Assembly (NCBI GenBank): GCA_037013495.1
Contig: CM072807.1
Location: forward strand, 27,260,802 to 27,324,801
DNA: 64,000 nt
DNA from: Hippophae tibetana
Taxonomy: Eukaryota; Streptophyta; Magnoliopsida; Rosales; Elaeagnaceae
Direction of reading: 5' to 3'
Each line of letters starts with the position of its first letter. The stretch's first letter is position 1. The notes under the pieces were generated by a model that had not been told where the DNA came from, did not search any database, and saw nothing but the letters and a program-made list of their open reading frames with translations. The position numbers and the translations under genes are program-made. Positions 52,483 to 64,000 of this stretch are shown piece by piece.

Positions 52483-55400
52483 ATTTCAATTCCTCGTGTA
52501 ATAGATCAAAAGAGAGATGTTTTCAAAAATGGCTCTAATACCAAATGTTAGAATACAATTCAATCCAGAAACTTTCGGAAACGCATACAAACGCATAATT
52601 TAAATGTAGTGGAAATAAAATGGATTGAAAACATACCCCTTTCCTTGATCAATTTTTTTTTTTTGAAAATCTTCATCTTCAACCCAGAGGGGGGTCAACC
52701 CGACCCGGTTTGACCGTAACGGATACCCGGCCGTATCCTCCTATTCCGGTGACGAAATCCAGCGTTCTTTTTATCAAAATTCTCATAATTCGATTTTCGA
52801 TTGATTTATGGTCTTAATTTGAAGAAATACCATTATTTTAAATAAAAATTTAATTAATGAATCAAATACATACCCACGATAAATTGTATTCATTTTCTTC
52901 ATTTGTTTTCAAGTTTACATTCACAGAATCACTCAAACGTAAATATTGAAACAATTTAATATTTCCATGTGCATAAAAAACAAGGAAAATGAAAAACCCA
53001 AAATTTCAATTCCTCGTAAAACAGATCAAAAGAGAGATGTTTCCAAAAATGGCTTCAATACCAAATGTTAGAATACAATTCAATCCAGAAACTTTCGGAA
53101 AAGCATACGAACACATAATTTAAATGGAGTCGAAAAAAATGGATTCAAAACATACCTCTTGCTAGGATCAATTTTTTTTTTTTGAAAAACTTCAACTTCA
53201 ACCGCGAGGCGAGTCAACCCGACCCGTTTTGACCGTAGCAGATACCAGACCGTATCCTGTTATTACGGTGACAAAATCCAGCGTTCTTTTTATCAAATTT
53301 CTCATAATTCGATTTTCGAGTGATTCATGGTCTTAGTTTGAAGTAAAAACATTAATTTAAATAAAAATTTAATTAATGAATCAAATAAATACCCACGATA
53401 AATTGTATTTATTTTCATCATTTGTTTTCATATTTAAATTCACAGAATCACTCAAACGTAAATATTGAAACAATTTAAAATTTCCATGTGCATAAAAAAC
53501 AAGGAAAATCAAAAACCCAAAATTTCAATTCATCGTAAAACAGATCAAAAGAGAGATGTTTCCAAAAATGGCTTCAATACCAAATGTTAGAATACAATTC
53601 AATCCAGAAACTTTCGGAAAAGCATACGAACACATAATTTAAATGCAGTGGAAATAAAATGGATTGAAAACATACCTCTTTCCTTGATCAAATTTTTTTT
53701 TGAAAAACTTCATCTTCAACCCAGAGGCGGGTCAATTCGACCCGATTTGACCGTAACGGATACCCGGCCGTATCTTCCTATTCCGGTGACGAAATCCAGC
53801 GTTCTTTTTATCAAAATTCTCATAATTCGATTTTCGATTGATTTATGGTCTTAATTTGAAGAAATACCATTATTTTAAATAAAAATTTAAATAATGAATC
53901 AAATAAATACCCACGATAAATTGTATTCATTTTCTTCATTTGTTTTCAAGTTTACATTCACAGAATCACTCAAACGTAAATATTGAAACAATTTAATATT
54001 TCCATGTGCATAAAAAACAAGGAAAATCAAAAACCCAAAATTTCAATTCCTCGTAAAACAGATCAAAAGAGAGATGTTTCCAAAAATGGCTTCAATACCA
54101 AATGTTAGAATACAATTCAATCCAGAAACTTTCGGAAAAGCATACGAACACATAATTTAAATGGAGTCGAAAAAAATGGATTCAAAACATACCTCTTGCT
54201 AGGATCAATTTTTTTTTTTTGAAAAACTTCAACTTCAACCGCGAGGCGAGTCAACCCGACCCGTTTTGACCGTAGCAGATACCAGACCGTATCCTGTTAT
54301 TACGGTGACAAAATCCAGCGTTCTTTTTATCAAATTTCTCATAATTCGATTTTCGAGTGATTCATGGTCTTAGTTTGAAGTAAAAACATTAATTTAAATA
54401 AAAATTTAATTAATGAATCAAATAAATACCCACGATAAATTGTATTTATTTTCATCATTTGTTTTCATATTTAAATTCACAGAATCACTCAAACGTAAAT
54501 ATTGAAACAATTTAATATTTCCATGTGCATAAAAAACAACCAAAATCAAACACCCAAAATTTCAATTCCTCGTGTAATAGATCAAAAGAGAGATGTTTTC
54601 AAAATGGCTCTAATACCAAATGTTAGTATACAATTCAATCCAAACACTTTCGGAAACGCATACAAACGCATAATTTAAATGTAGTGGAAATAAAATGGAT
54701 TGAAAACATACCCCTTTCCTTGATCAATTTTTTTTTTTTGAAAATCTTCATCTTCAACCCAGAGGGGGGTCAACCCGACCCGGTTTGACCGTAACGGATA
54801 CCCGGCCGTATCCTCCTATTCCGGTGACGAAATCCAGCGTTCTTTTTATCAAAATTCTCATAATTCGATTTTCGATTGATTTATGGTCTTAATTTGAAGA
54901 AATACCATTATTTTAAATAAAAATTTAATTAATGAATCAAATAAATACCCACGATAAATTGTATTCATTTTCTTCATTTGTTTTCAAGTTTACATTCACA
55001 GAATCACTCAAACGTAAATATTGAAACAATTTAATATTTCCATGTGCATAAAAAACAAGGAAAATGAAAAACCCAAAATTTCAATTCCTCGTAAAACAGA
55101 TCAAAAGAGAGATGTTTCCAAAAATGGCTTCAATACCAAATGTTAGAATACAATTCAATCCAGAAACTTTCGGAAAAGCATACGAACACATAATTTAAAT
55201 GGAGTCGAAAAAAATGGATTCAAAACATACCTCTTGCTAGGATCAATTTTTTTTTTTTTGAAAAACTTCAACTTCAACCGCGAGGCGAGTCAACCCGACC
55301 CGTTTTGACCGTAGCAGATACCAGACCGTATCCTGTTATTACGGTGACAAAATCCAGCGTTCTTTTTATCAAATTTCTCATAATTCGATTTTCGAGTGAT

Positions 55401-56626
55401 TCATGGTCTTAGTTTGAAGTAAAAACATTAATTTAAATAAAAATTTAATTAATGAATCAAATAAATACCCACGATAAATTGTATTTATTTTCATCATTTG
55501 TTTTCATATTTAAATTCACAGAATCACTCAAACGTAAATATTGAAACAATTTAATATTTCCATGTGCATAAAAAACAACCAAAATCAAACACCCAAAATT
55601 TCAATTCCTCGTGTAATAGATCAAAAGAGAGATGTTTTCAAAATGGCTCTAATACCAAATGTTAGTATACAATTCAATCCAAACACTTTCGGAAACGCAT
55701 ACAAACGCATAATTTAAATGTAGTGGAAATAAAATGGATTGAAAACATACCCCTTTCCTTGATCAATTTTTTTTTTTTTAAATCTTCATCTTCAACCCAG
55801 AGGGGGGTCAACCCGACCCGGTTTGACCGTAACGGATACCCGGCCGTATCCTCCTATTCGGGTGACGAAATCCAGCGTTCTTTTTTATCAAAATTCTCAT
55901 AATTCGATTTTCGATTGATTCATGGTCTTAATTTGAAGTAATACCATTATTTTAAATAAAAATTTATTAATGAATCAAATAAATACCCACGATAAATTGT
56001 ATTCATTTGTTTTCAAGTTTACATTCACAGAATCACTCAAACGTAAATATTGAAACAATTTAATATTTCCATGTGCATAAAAAACAAGGAAAATGAAAAA
56101 CCCAAAATTTCAATTCCTCGTAAAACAGATCAAAAGAGAGATGTTTCCAAAAATGGCTTCAATACCAAATGTTAGAATACAATTCAATCCAGAAACTTTC
56201 GGAAAAGCATACGAACACATAATTTAAATGGAGTCGAAAAAAATGGATTGAAAACATTCCTCTTGCCAGGATCAATTTTATTTTTTTTGAAAAACTTCAA
56301 TTTCAACCGCGAGGCGAGTCAACCCGACCCGTTTTGACCGTAGCAGATACCAGACCGTATCTTCCTATTCCGGTGACGAAATCCAGCGTTCTTTTTATCA
56401 AAATTCTCATAATTCGATTTTCGATTGATTTATGGTCTTAATTTGAAGAAATACCATTATTTTAAATAAAAATTTAATTAATGAATCAAATAAATACCCA
56501 CGATAAATTGTATTCATTTTCTTCATTTGTTTTCAAGTTTACATTCACAGAATCACTCAAACGTAAATATTGAAACAATTTAAAATTTCCATGTGCATAA
56601 AAAAAAAGGAAAATCAAAAACCCAAA
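52483..56626 (+). repeat. B-type block, 8 monomers, dimeric
   Basis: Monomers start at 52483, 53003, 53522, 54040, 54559, 55078, 55598 and 56107. B2 and B1 alternate. The B1 units at 53003, 54040 and 55078 share ATCCTGTTATTACGG, a variant of the usual GATATTACGG, pointing to local dimer amplification. The unit at 53522 has a B1 head joined at CATAATTTAAATG to a B2 body like that at 44689. B2 units here share CAGAGGGGGGTCAACC. The units at 55598 (509 bp, with a small deletion) and 56107 (B1/B2 chimera) have counterparts at 61311 and 61820. Confidence 0.83.
55990..56025 (+). other. Small deletion between ATTCATTT repeats (509 bp monomer)
   Basis: Sister units read GTATTCATTTTATTCATTTG; this one reads GTATTCATTTG. 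About 9 bp have been lost between two ATTCATTT copies. The identical deletion at about 61710 in the unit at 61311 shows that the change was copied with its surrounding block. Confidence 0.85.
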
Positions 56627-58709
56627 ATTTCAATTCCTCGTAAAAAAGATCAAAAGAGAGATGTTTCCAAAAATGGCTTTAATGCCAAATGTTAGAATAC
56701 AATTCAATCCAGAAACTTTCGGAAAAGCATACGAACGCATAATTTAAATGGAGTCGAAAAAAAATGCATTTAAAACATACCTCTTGCCTTGATCAAATTT
56801 TTTTTTTTGAAAAACTTCATCTTCAACCCAGAGGCGGGTCAACCCGACCCGGTTTGACCGTAACGGATACCCGGCCGTATCCTCCTATTCCGGTGACGAA
56901 ATCCAACGTTCTTTTTATCAAAATTCTCATAATTCGATTTTCGATTGATTCATTGTCTTAGTTTGAAGTAAAAACATTAATTTAAATAAAAATTTAATTA
57001 ATGAATCAAATAAATACCCACGATAAATTGTATTTATTTTCATCATTTGTTTTCATATTTAAATTCACAGAATCACTCAAACGTAAATATTGAAACAAAT
57101 TAAAATTTCCATGTGCATAAAAAACAACCAAAATCAATCACCCAAAATTTCAATTCCTCGTGTAATAGATCAAAAGAGAGATGTTTTCAAAAATGGCTCT
57201 AATACCAAATGTTAGAATACAATTCAATCCAGAAACTTTCGGAAACGCATACAAACACATAATTTAAATGCAGTGGAAATAAAATGGATTGAAAACATAC
57301 CTCTTTCCTTGATCAAATTTTTTTTTTTTGAAAAACTTCATCTTCAACCCAGAGGCCGGTCAACCCGACCCGGTTTGACCGTAACGGATACCCGGCCGTA
57401 TCTTCCTATTCCGGTGACGAAATCCAGCGTTCTTTTTATCAAAATTCTCATAATTCGATTTTCGATTGATTTATGGTCTTAATTTGAAGAAATACCATTA
57501 TTTTAAATAAAAATTTAATTAATAAATCAAATAAATACCCACGATAAATTGTATTCATTTTCTTCATTTGTTTTCAAGTTTACATTCACAGAATCACTCA
57601 AACGTAAATATTGAAACAATTTAATATTTCCATGTGCATAAAAAACAAGGAAAATGAAAAACCCAAAATTTCAATTCCTCGTAAAACAGATCAAAAGAGA
57701 GATGTTTCCAAAAATGGCTTCAATACCAAATGTTAGAATACAATTCAATCCAGAAACTTTCGGAAAAGCATACGAACACATAATTTAAATGGAGTCGAAA
57801 AAAATGGATTGAAAACATTCCTCTTGCCAGGATCAATTTTATTTTTTTTGAAAAACTTCAATTTCAACCGCGAGGCGAGTCAACCCGACCCGTTTTGACC
57901 GTAGCAGATACCAGACCGTATCCTGATATTACGGTGACAAAATCCAGCGTTCTTTTTATCAAATTTCTCATAATTCGATTTTCGAGTGATTCATGGTCTT
58001 AGTTTGAAGTAAAAACATTAATTTAAATAAAAATTTAATTAATGAATCAAATAAATACCCACGATAAATTGTATTTATTTTCATCATTTGTTTTCATATT
58101 TAAATTCACAGAATCACTCAAACGTAAATATTGAAACAATTTAAAATTTCCATGTGCATAAAAAACAACCAAAATCAAACACCCAAAATTTCAATTCCTC
58201 GTGTAATAGATCAAAAGAGAGATGTTTTCAAAAATGGCTCTAATACCAAATGTTAGAATACAATTCAATCCAGAAACTTTCGGAAACGCATACAAACACA
58301 TAATTTAAATGCAGTGGAAATAAAATGGATTCAAAACATACCCCTTTCCTTGATCAATTTTTTTTTTTTTTGAAAATCTTCATCTTCAACCCAGAGGCGG
58401 GTCAACCCGACCCGGTTTGACCGTAACGGATACCCGGCCGTATCCTCCTATTTCGGTGACGAAATCCAGCGTTCTTTTTATCAAAATTCTCATAATTCGA
58501 TTTTCGATTGATTCATGGTCTTATTTTGAAGAAATAGTATTATTTTAAATAAAAATTTAATTAATGAATCAAATAAATACCCACGATAAATTGTATTCAT
58601 TTTCTTCATTTGTTTTCAAGTTTACATTCACAGAATCACTCAAACGTAAATATTGAAACAATTTAAAATTTCCATGTGCATAAAAAACAAGGAAAATCAA
58701 AAACCCAAA
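56627..58709 (+). repeat. 4-mer higher-order repeat, copy 1 (2083 bp)
   Basis: Monomers start at 56627, 57147, 57668 and 58188. The first has a B1-like head with ATGCATTTAAAAC, a B2 GC box and then a B1 tail (TTCATTGTCTTAGTTTGAAG). The second has AAAATCAATCACCC and CAGAGGCCGGTC. Both variants recur in the following four units, offset about 2082 bp. The third unit differs between the copies: here it has ACATTCCTCTTGCC and TTTTATTTTTTTTG, while copy 2 has CTCTTGCTAGGATC. The 4-mer has therefore been partly edited since duplication. Confidence 0.83.
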
Positions 58710-60790
58710 ATTTCAATTCTCGTAAAAAAGATCAAAAGAGAGATGTTTCCAAAAATGGCTTTAATGCCAAATGTTAGAATACAATTCAATCCAGAAACTT
58801 TCGGAAAAGCATACGAACGCATAATTTAAATGGAGTCGAAAAAAAATGCATTTAAAACATACCTCTTGCCTTGATCAAATTTTTTTTTTTGAAAAACTTC
58901 ATCTTCAACCCAGAGGGGGGTCAACCCGACCCGGTTTGACCGTAACGGATACCCGGCCGTATCCTCCTATTCCGGTGACGAAATCCAGCGTTCTTTTTAT
59001 CAAAATTCTCATAATTCGATTTTCGATTGATTCATTGTCTTAGTTTGAAGTAAAAACATTAATTTAAATAAAAATTTAATTAATGAATCAAATAAATACC
59101 CACGATAAATTGTATTTATTTTCATCATTTGTTTTCATATTTAAATTCACAGAATCACTCAAACGTAAATATTGAAACAAATTAAAATTTCCATGTGCAT
59201 AAAAAACAACCAAAATCAATCACCCAAAATTTCAATTCCTCGTGTAATAGATCAAAAGAGAGATGTTTTCAAAAATGGCTCTAATACCAAATGTTAGAAT
59301 ACAATTCAATCCAGAAACTTTCGGAAACGCATACAAACACATAATTTAAATGCAGTGGAAATAAAATGGATTGAAAACATACCTCTTTCCTTGATCAAAT
59401 TTTTTTTTTTTGAAAAACTTCATCTTCAACCCAGAGGCCGGTCAACCCGACCCGGTTTGACCGTAACGGATACCCGGCCGTATCTTCCTATTCCGGTGAC
59501 GAAATCCAGCGTTCTTTTTATCAAAATTCTCATAATTCGATTTTCGATTGATTTATGGTCTTAATTTGAAGAAATACCATTATTTTAAATAAAAATTTAA
59601 TTAATGAATCAAATAAATACCCACGATAAATTGTATTCATTTTCTTCATTTGTTTTCAAGTTTACATTCACAGAATCACTCAAACGTAAATATTGAAACA
59701 ATTTAATATTTCCATGTGCATAAAAAACAAGGAAAATGAAAAACCCAAAATTTCAATTCCTCGTAAAACAGATCAAAAGAGAGATGTTTCCAAAAATGGC
59801 TTTAATACCAAATGTTAGAATACAATTAAATCCAGAAACTTTCGGAAAAGCATACGAACACATAATTTAAATGGAGTCGAAAAAAATGGATTCAAAACAT
59901 ACCTCTTGCTAGGATCAATTTTTTTTTTTTTGAAAAACTTCAACTTCAACCGCGAGGCGAGTCAACCCGACCCGTTTTGACCGTAGCAGATACCAGACCG
60001 TATCCTGATATTACGGTGACAAAATCCAGCGTTCTTTTTATCAAATTTCTCATAATTCGATTTTCGAGTGATTCATGGTCTTAGTTTGAAGTAAAAACAT
60101 TAATTTAAATAAAAATTTAATTAATGAATCAAATAAATACCCACGATAAATTGTATTTATTTTCATCATTTGTTTTCATATTTAAATTCACAGAATCACT
60201 CAAACGTAAATATTGAAACAATTTAAAATTTCCATGTGCATAAAAAACAACCAAAATCAAACACCCAAAATTTCAATTCCTCGTGTAATAGATCAAAAGA
60301 GAGATGTTTTCAAAATGGCTCTAATACCAAATGTTAGTATACAATTCAATCCAAACACTTTCGGAAACGCATACAAACGCATAATTTAAATGTAGTGGAA
60401 ATAAAATGGATTCAAAACATACCCCTTTCCTTGATCAATTTTTTTTTTTTTTGAAAATCTTCATCTTCAACCCAGAGGCGGGTCAACCCGACCCGGTTTG
60501 ACCGTAACGGATACCCGGCCGTATCCTCCTATTTCGGTGACGAAATCCAGCGTTCTTTTTATCAAAATTCTCATAATTCGATTTTCGATTGATTCATGGT
60601 CTTATTTTGAAGAAATAGCATTATTTTAAATAAAAATTTAATTAATGAATCAAATAAATACCCACGATAAATTGTATTCATTTTATTCATTTGTTTTCAA
60701 GTTTACATTCACAGAATCACTCAAACGTAAATATTGAAACAATTTAATATTTCCATGTGCATAAAAAACAAGGAAAATGAAAAACCCAAA
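58710..60790 (+). repeat. 4-mer higher-order repeat, copy 2 (2081 bp)
   Basis: Monomers start at 58710, 59229, 59750 and 60270. The first two repeat 56627 and 57147 closely, including the shared TTCATTGTCTTAGTTTG and AAAATCAATCACCC variants. The fourth shares the GGATTCAAAACATACCCC body with the unit at 58188, and both have GAAGAAATAG in the tail, but its head is the standard B2 TTTTCAAAATGGC form. The heads of the fourth units have been exchanged while the bodies are shared. Confidence 0.8.
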
Positions 60791-63700
60791 ATTTCAATTC
60801 CTCGTAAAGCAGATCAAAAGAGAGATGTTTCCAAAAATGGCTTCAATACCAAATGTTAGAATACTATTCAATCCAGAAACTTTCGGAAAAGCATACGAAC
60901 ACATAATTTAAATGGAGTCGAAAAAAATGGATTCAAAACATACCTCTTGCTAGGATCAATTTTTGTTTTTTTTGAAAAACTTCAACTTCAACCGCGAGGC
61001 GAGTCAACCCGACCCGTTTTGACCGTAGCAGATACCAGACCGTATCCTGTTATTACGGTGACAAAATCCAGTGTTCTTTTTATCAAATTTCTCATAATTC
61101 GATTTTCGAGTGATTCATGGTCTTAGTTTGAAGTAAAAACATTAATTTAAATAAAAATTTAATTAATGAATCAAATAAATACCCACGATAAATTGTATTT
61201 ATTTTCATCATTTGTTTTCATATTTAAATTCCAGAATCACTCAAACGTAAATATTGAAACAATTTAATATTTCCATGTGCATAAAAAACAACCAAAATCA
61301 AACACCCAAAATTTCAATTCCTCGTGTAATAGATCAAAAGAGAGATGTTTTCAAAATGGCTCTAATACCAAATGTTAGTATACAATTCAATCCAAACACT
61401 TTCGGAAACGCATACAAACGCATAATTTAAATGTAGTGGAAATAAAATGGATTGAAAACATACCCCTTTCCTTGATCAATTTTTTTTTTTTGAAAATCTT
61501 CATCTTCAACCCAGAGGGGGGTCAACCCGAGTCGGTTTGACCGTAACGGATACCCGGCCGTATCCTCCTATTCCGGTGACGAAATCCAGCGTTCTTTTTA
61601 TCAAAATTCTCATAATTCGATTTTCGATTGATTCATGGTCTTAATTTGAAGTAATACCATTATTTTAAATAAAAATTTATTAATGAATCAAATAAATACC
61701 CACGATAAATTGTATTCATTTGTTTTCAAGTTTACATTCACAGAATCACTCAAACGTAAATATTGAAACAATTTAATATTTCCATGTGCATAAAAAACAA
61801 GGAAAATGAAAAACCCAAAATTTCAATTCCTCGTAAAACAGATCAAAAGAGAGATGTTTCCAAAAATGGCTTCAATACCAAATGTTAGAATACAATTCAA
61901 TCCAGAAACTTTCGGAAAAGCATACGAACACATAATTTAAATGGAGTCGAAAAAAATGGATTGAAAACATTCCTCTTGCCAGGATCAATTTTTTTTTTTG
62001 AAAAACTTCAATTTCAACCGCGAGGCGAGTCAACCCGACCCGTTTTGACCGTAGCAGATACCAGACCGTATCTTCCTATTCCGGTGACGAAATCCAGCGT
62101 TCTTTTTATCAAAATTCTCATAATTCGATTTTCGATTGATTTATGGTCTTAATTTGAAGAAATACCATTATTTTAAATAAAAATTTAATTAATGAATCAA
62201 ATAAATACCCACGATAAATTGTATTCATTTTCTTCATTTGTTTTCAAGTTTACATTCACAGAATCACTCAAACGTAAATATTGAAACAATTTAAAATTTC
62301 CATGTGCATAAAAACAAGAAAAATCAAAAACCCAAAATTTCAATTCCTCGTAAAAAAGATCAAAAGAGAGATGTTTCCAAAAATGGCTTTAATGCCAAAT
62401 GTTAGAATACAATTCAATCCAGAAACTTTCGGAAAAGCATACGAACGCATAATTTAAATGGAGTCGAAAAAAAATGCATTTAAAACATACCTCTTGCCTT
62501 GATCAAATTTTTTTTTTTGAAAAACTTCATCTTCAACCCAGAGGCGGGTCAACCCGACCCGGTTTGACCGTAACGGATACCCGGCCGTATCCTCCTATTC
62601 CGGTGACGAAATCCAGCGTTCTTTTTATCAAAATTCTCATAATTCGATTTTCGATTGATTCATGGTCTTAGTTTGAAGTAAAAACATTAATTTAAATAAA
62701 AATTTAATTAATGAATCAAATAAATACCCACGATAAATTGTATTTATTTTCATCATTTGTTTTCATATTTAAATTCACAGAATCACTCAAACGTAAATAT
62801 TGAAACAATTTAAAATTTCCATGTGCATAAAAAACAACCAAAATCAAACACCCAAAATTTCAATTCCTCGTGTAATAGATCAAAAGAGAGATGTTTTCAA
62901 AATGGCTCTAATACCAAATGTTAGTATACAATTCAATCCAAACACTTTCGGAAACGCATACAAACGCATAATTTAAATGTAGTGGAAATAAAATGGATTG
63001 AAAACATACCCCTTTCCTTGATCAATTTTTTTTTTTTGAAAATCTTCATCTTCAACCCAGAGGCGGGTCAACCCGACCCGGTTTGACCGTAACGGATACC
63101 CGGCCGTATCCTCCTATTCCGGTGACGAAATCCAGCGTTCTTTTTATCAAAATTCTCATAATTCGATTTTCGATTGATTTATGGTCTTAATTTGAAGAAA
63201 TACCATTATTTTAAATAAAAATTTAATTAATAAATCAAATAAATACCCACGATAAATTGTATTCATTTTCTTCATTTGTTTTCAAGTTTACATTCACAGA
63301 ATCACTCAAACGTAAATATTGAAACAATTTAAAATTTCCATGTGCATAAAAAACAAGGAAAATCAAAAACCCAAAATTTCAATTCCTCGTAAAAAAGATC
63401 AAAAGAGAGATGTTTCAAAAAATGGCTTTAATGCCAAATGTTAGAATACAATTCAATCCAGAAACTTTCGGAAAAGCATACGAACGCATAATTTAAATGA
63501 AGTCGAAAAAAAATGCATTTAAAACATACCTCTTGCCTTGATCAAATTTTTTTTTTTGAAAAACTTCATCTTCAACCCAGAGGCGGGTCAACCCGACCCG
63601 GTTTGACCGTAACGGATACCCGGCCGTATCCTCCTATTCCGGTGACGAAATCCAGCGTTCTTTTTATCAAAATTCTCATAATTGGATTTTCGATTGATTC

Positions 63701-64000
63701 ATGGTCTTAATTTGAAGAAATACCATTATTTTAAATAAAAATTTAATTAATGAATCAAATAAATACCCACGATAAATTGTATTCATTTTATTCATTTGTT
63801 TTCAAGTTTACATTCACAGAATCACTCAAACGTAAATATTGAAACAATTTAATATTTCCATGTGCATAAAAAACAAGGAAAATCAAAAACCCAAAATTTC
63901 AATTCATCGTAAAACAGATCAAAAGAGAGATGTTTCCAAAAATGGCTTCAATACCAAATGTTAGAATACAATTCAATCCAGAAACTTTCGGAAAAGCATA
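60791..64000 (+). repeat. B-type block running off the window end
   Basis: Monomers start at 60791, 61311, 61820, 62337, 62857, 63376 and 63896 (the last truncated by the window end). The first four resemble 55078-57146 at about 5713 bp offset (11 monomers). They share ATCCTGTTATTACGG, the small deletion in the second unit, the B1/B2 chimera with ATCTTCCTATTCC in the third, and the B2-body/B1-tail chimera in the fourth. The fourth here has TTCATGGTCTTAG where 56627 has TTCATTGTCTTAG. The array continues beyond the window. Confidence 0.83.

Larger units (their letters stand above)
1..64000 (+). repeat. Tandem satellite array, ~520 bp monomer, 123 full copies
   Basis: The same unit of about 520 bp repeats head-to-tail from the first to the last base with no interruption. 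I placed monomer boundaries at the recurring ATTTCAATTCCTCGT-like anchor (ATTTCAAGTCCTCG, ATTTGAATTCC and ATTTCATTCC in variants). This gives 123 complete units (1-63895, mean 519.5 bp, range 506-527) and a partial one from 63896. All units have the same orientation. Length differences come mainly from the T-tract and a few small indels. Copies vary in a subfamily-specific way, which reveals higher-order organisation (separate entries). No transposon, gene or unique spacer interrupts it. A eukaryotic nuclear origin is inferred; the host and chromosomal position (centromeric, pericentromeric or subtelomeric) are not determined by the sequence. Confidence 0.98.

Noticed and set aside
127-63710. 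About 45 short open reading frames on the + strand with similar peptides
   Set aside because: They are the same satellite frame repeated. Boundaries depend on T-tract length, starts are not conserved, there is no recognisable domain, and the monomer changes look unconstrained by codon position. Not called as genes.
1-64000. CRISPR array
   Set aside because: Repeats are contiguous 520 bp monomers with no short direct repeat/unique spacer pattern.
1-64000. LTR retroelement or other mobile element cluster
   Set aside because: No long terminal repeats with internal domains, no primer-binding site or polypurine context, no transposase or polymerase frames, and no target-site duplications were visible. 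The T-tract is internal to the monomer and is not a retroposon tail.
1-64000. Ribosomal DNA spacer subrepeats
   Set aside because: No rRNA coding sequence appears in 64 kb, and the repeat runs unbroken far beyond usual spacer subrepeat arrays.
1-64000. CENP-B box
   Set aside because: I looked for a TTCGTTGGAARCGGGA-like motif. Nothing in the monomer matches; CTTTCGGAAAAGCATACGAA is only superficially similar.
1-64000. tRNA or small structured RNA genes
   Set aside because: No cloverleaf or A/B-box arrangement was recognised. The dyads in the GC box have arms of only 5-6 bp.

Overview
The whole 64 kb window is one uninterrupted, head-to-tail satellite DNA array. I count 123 complete monomers plus one partial monomer, all in the same orientation. 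The mean unit is about 519.5 bp and the range is 506-527 bp. I found no gene, RNA gene, transposon, inversion or non-satellite spacer. The sequence is very AT-rich except for an approximately 80 bp GC-rich box in every monomer. The size, organisation and composition point to a eukaryotic nuclear genome. A flowering plant is my best guess, because GGGTCAACCCGACCC-type GC boxes in AT-rich DNA look plant-like, but nothing here proves it. The array could be pericentromeric, centromeric or subtelomeric heterochromatin; the window cannot say which.

Each monomer, phased from ATTTCAA(T/G)TCCTCGT, has four parts. First is a head of about 165-190 bp containing a conserved ACATACC(T/C) element. Next is a T-tract of about 8-15 T. 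Then comes the GC-rich box, with up to three consecutive short dyad symmetries. Last is an AT-rich tail of about 240 bp carrying TTAATTAA.

Layout: 1-33780 is built from A-type monomers. Its core is a 16-monomer higher-order repeat (HOR) of about 8315 bp, present in two consecutive near-identical copies (9352-17667 and 17668-25982). Shorter or rearranged 8-mer and 10-mer relatives lie to the left (1-9351). A truncated third copy and mixed A units lie to the right (25983-33780). The 16-mer itself looks like two diverged 8-mer halves.

From 33781 to 64000 the array is mainly B-type: two alternating monomer classes (B1, B2) giving a dimer of about 1040 bp. It is shuffled into chimeric units and overlaid by recent multi-monomer duplications: a 6-mer at 44170/47289, a 4-mer at 56627/58710, and blocks reappearing 11, 24 and 27 monomers away. 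Two four-monomer A-type cassettes (37938 and 50407) sit inside the B territory.

The interesting content is structural: nested HORs, an A/B domain boundary, mosaic monomers, and a conserved GC box whose third dyad keeps pairing through paired substitutions in some subfamilies. Short open frames of 60-80 codons recur on the + strand because the repeat recurs. I do not regard any of them as genes.
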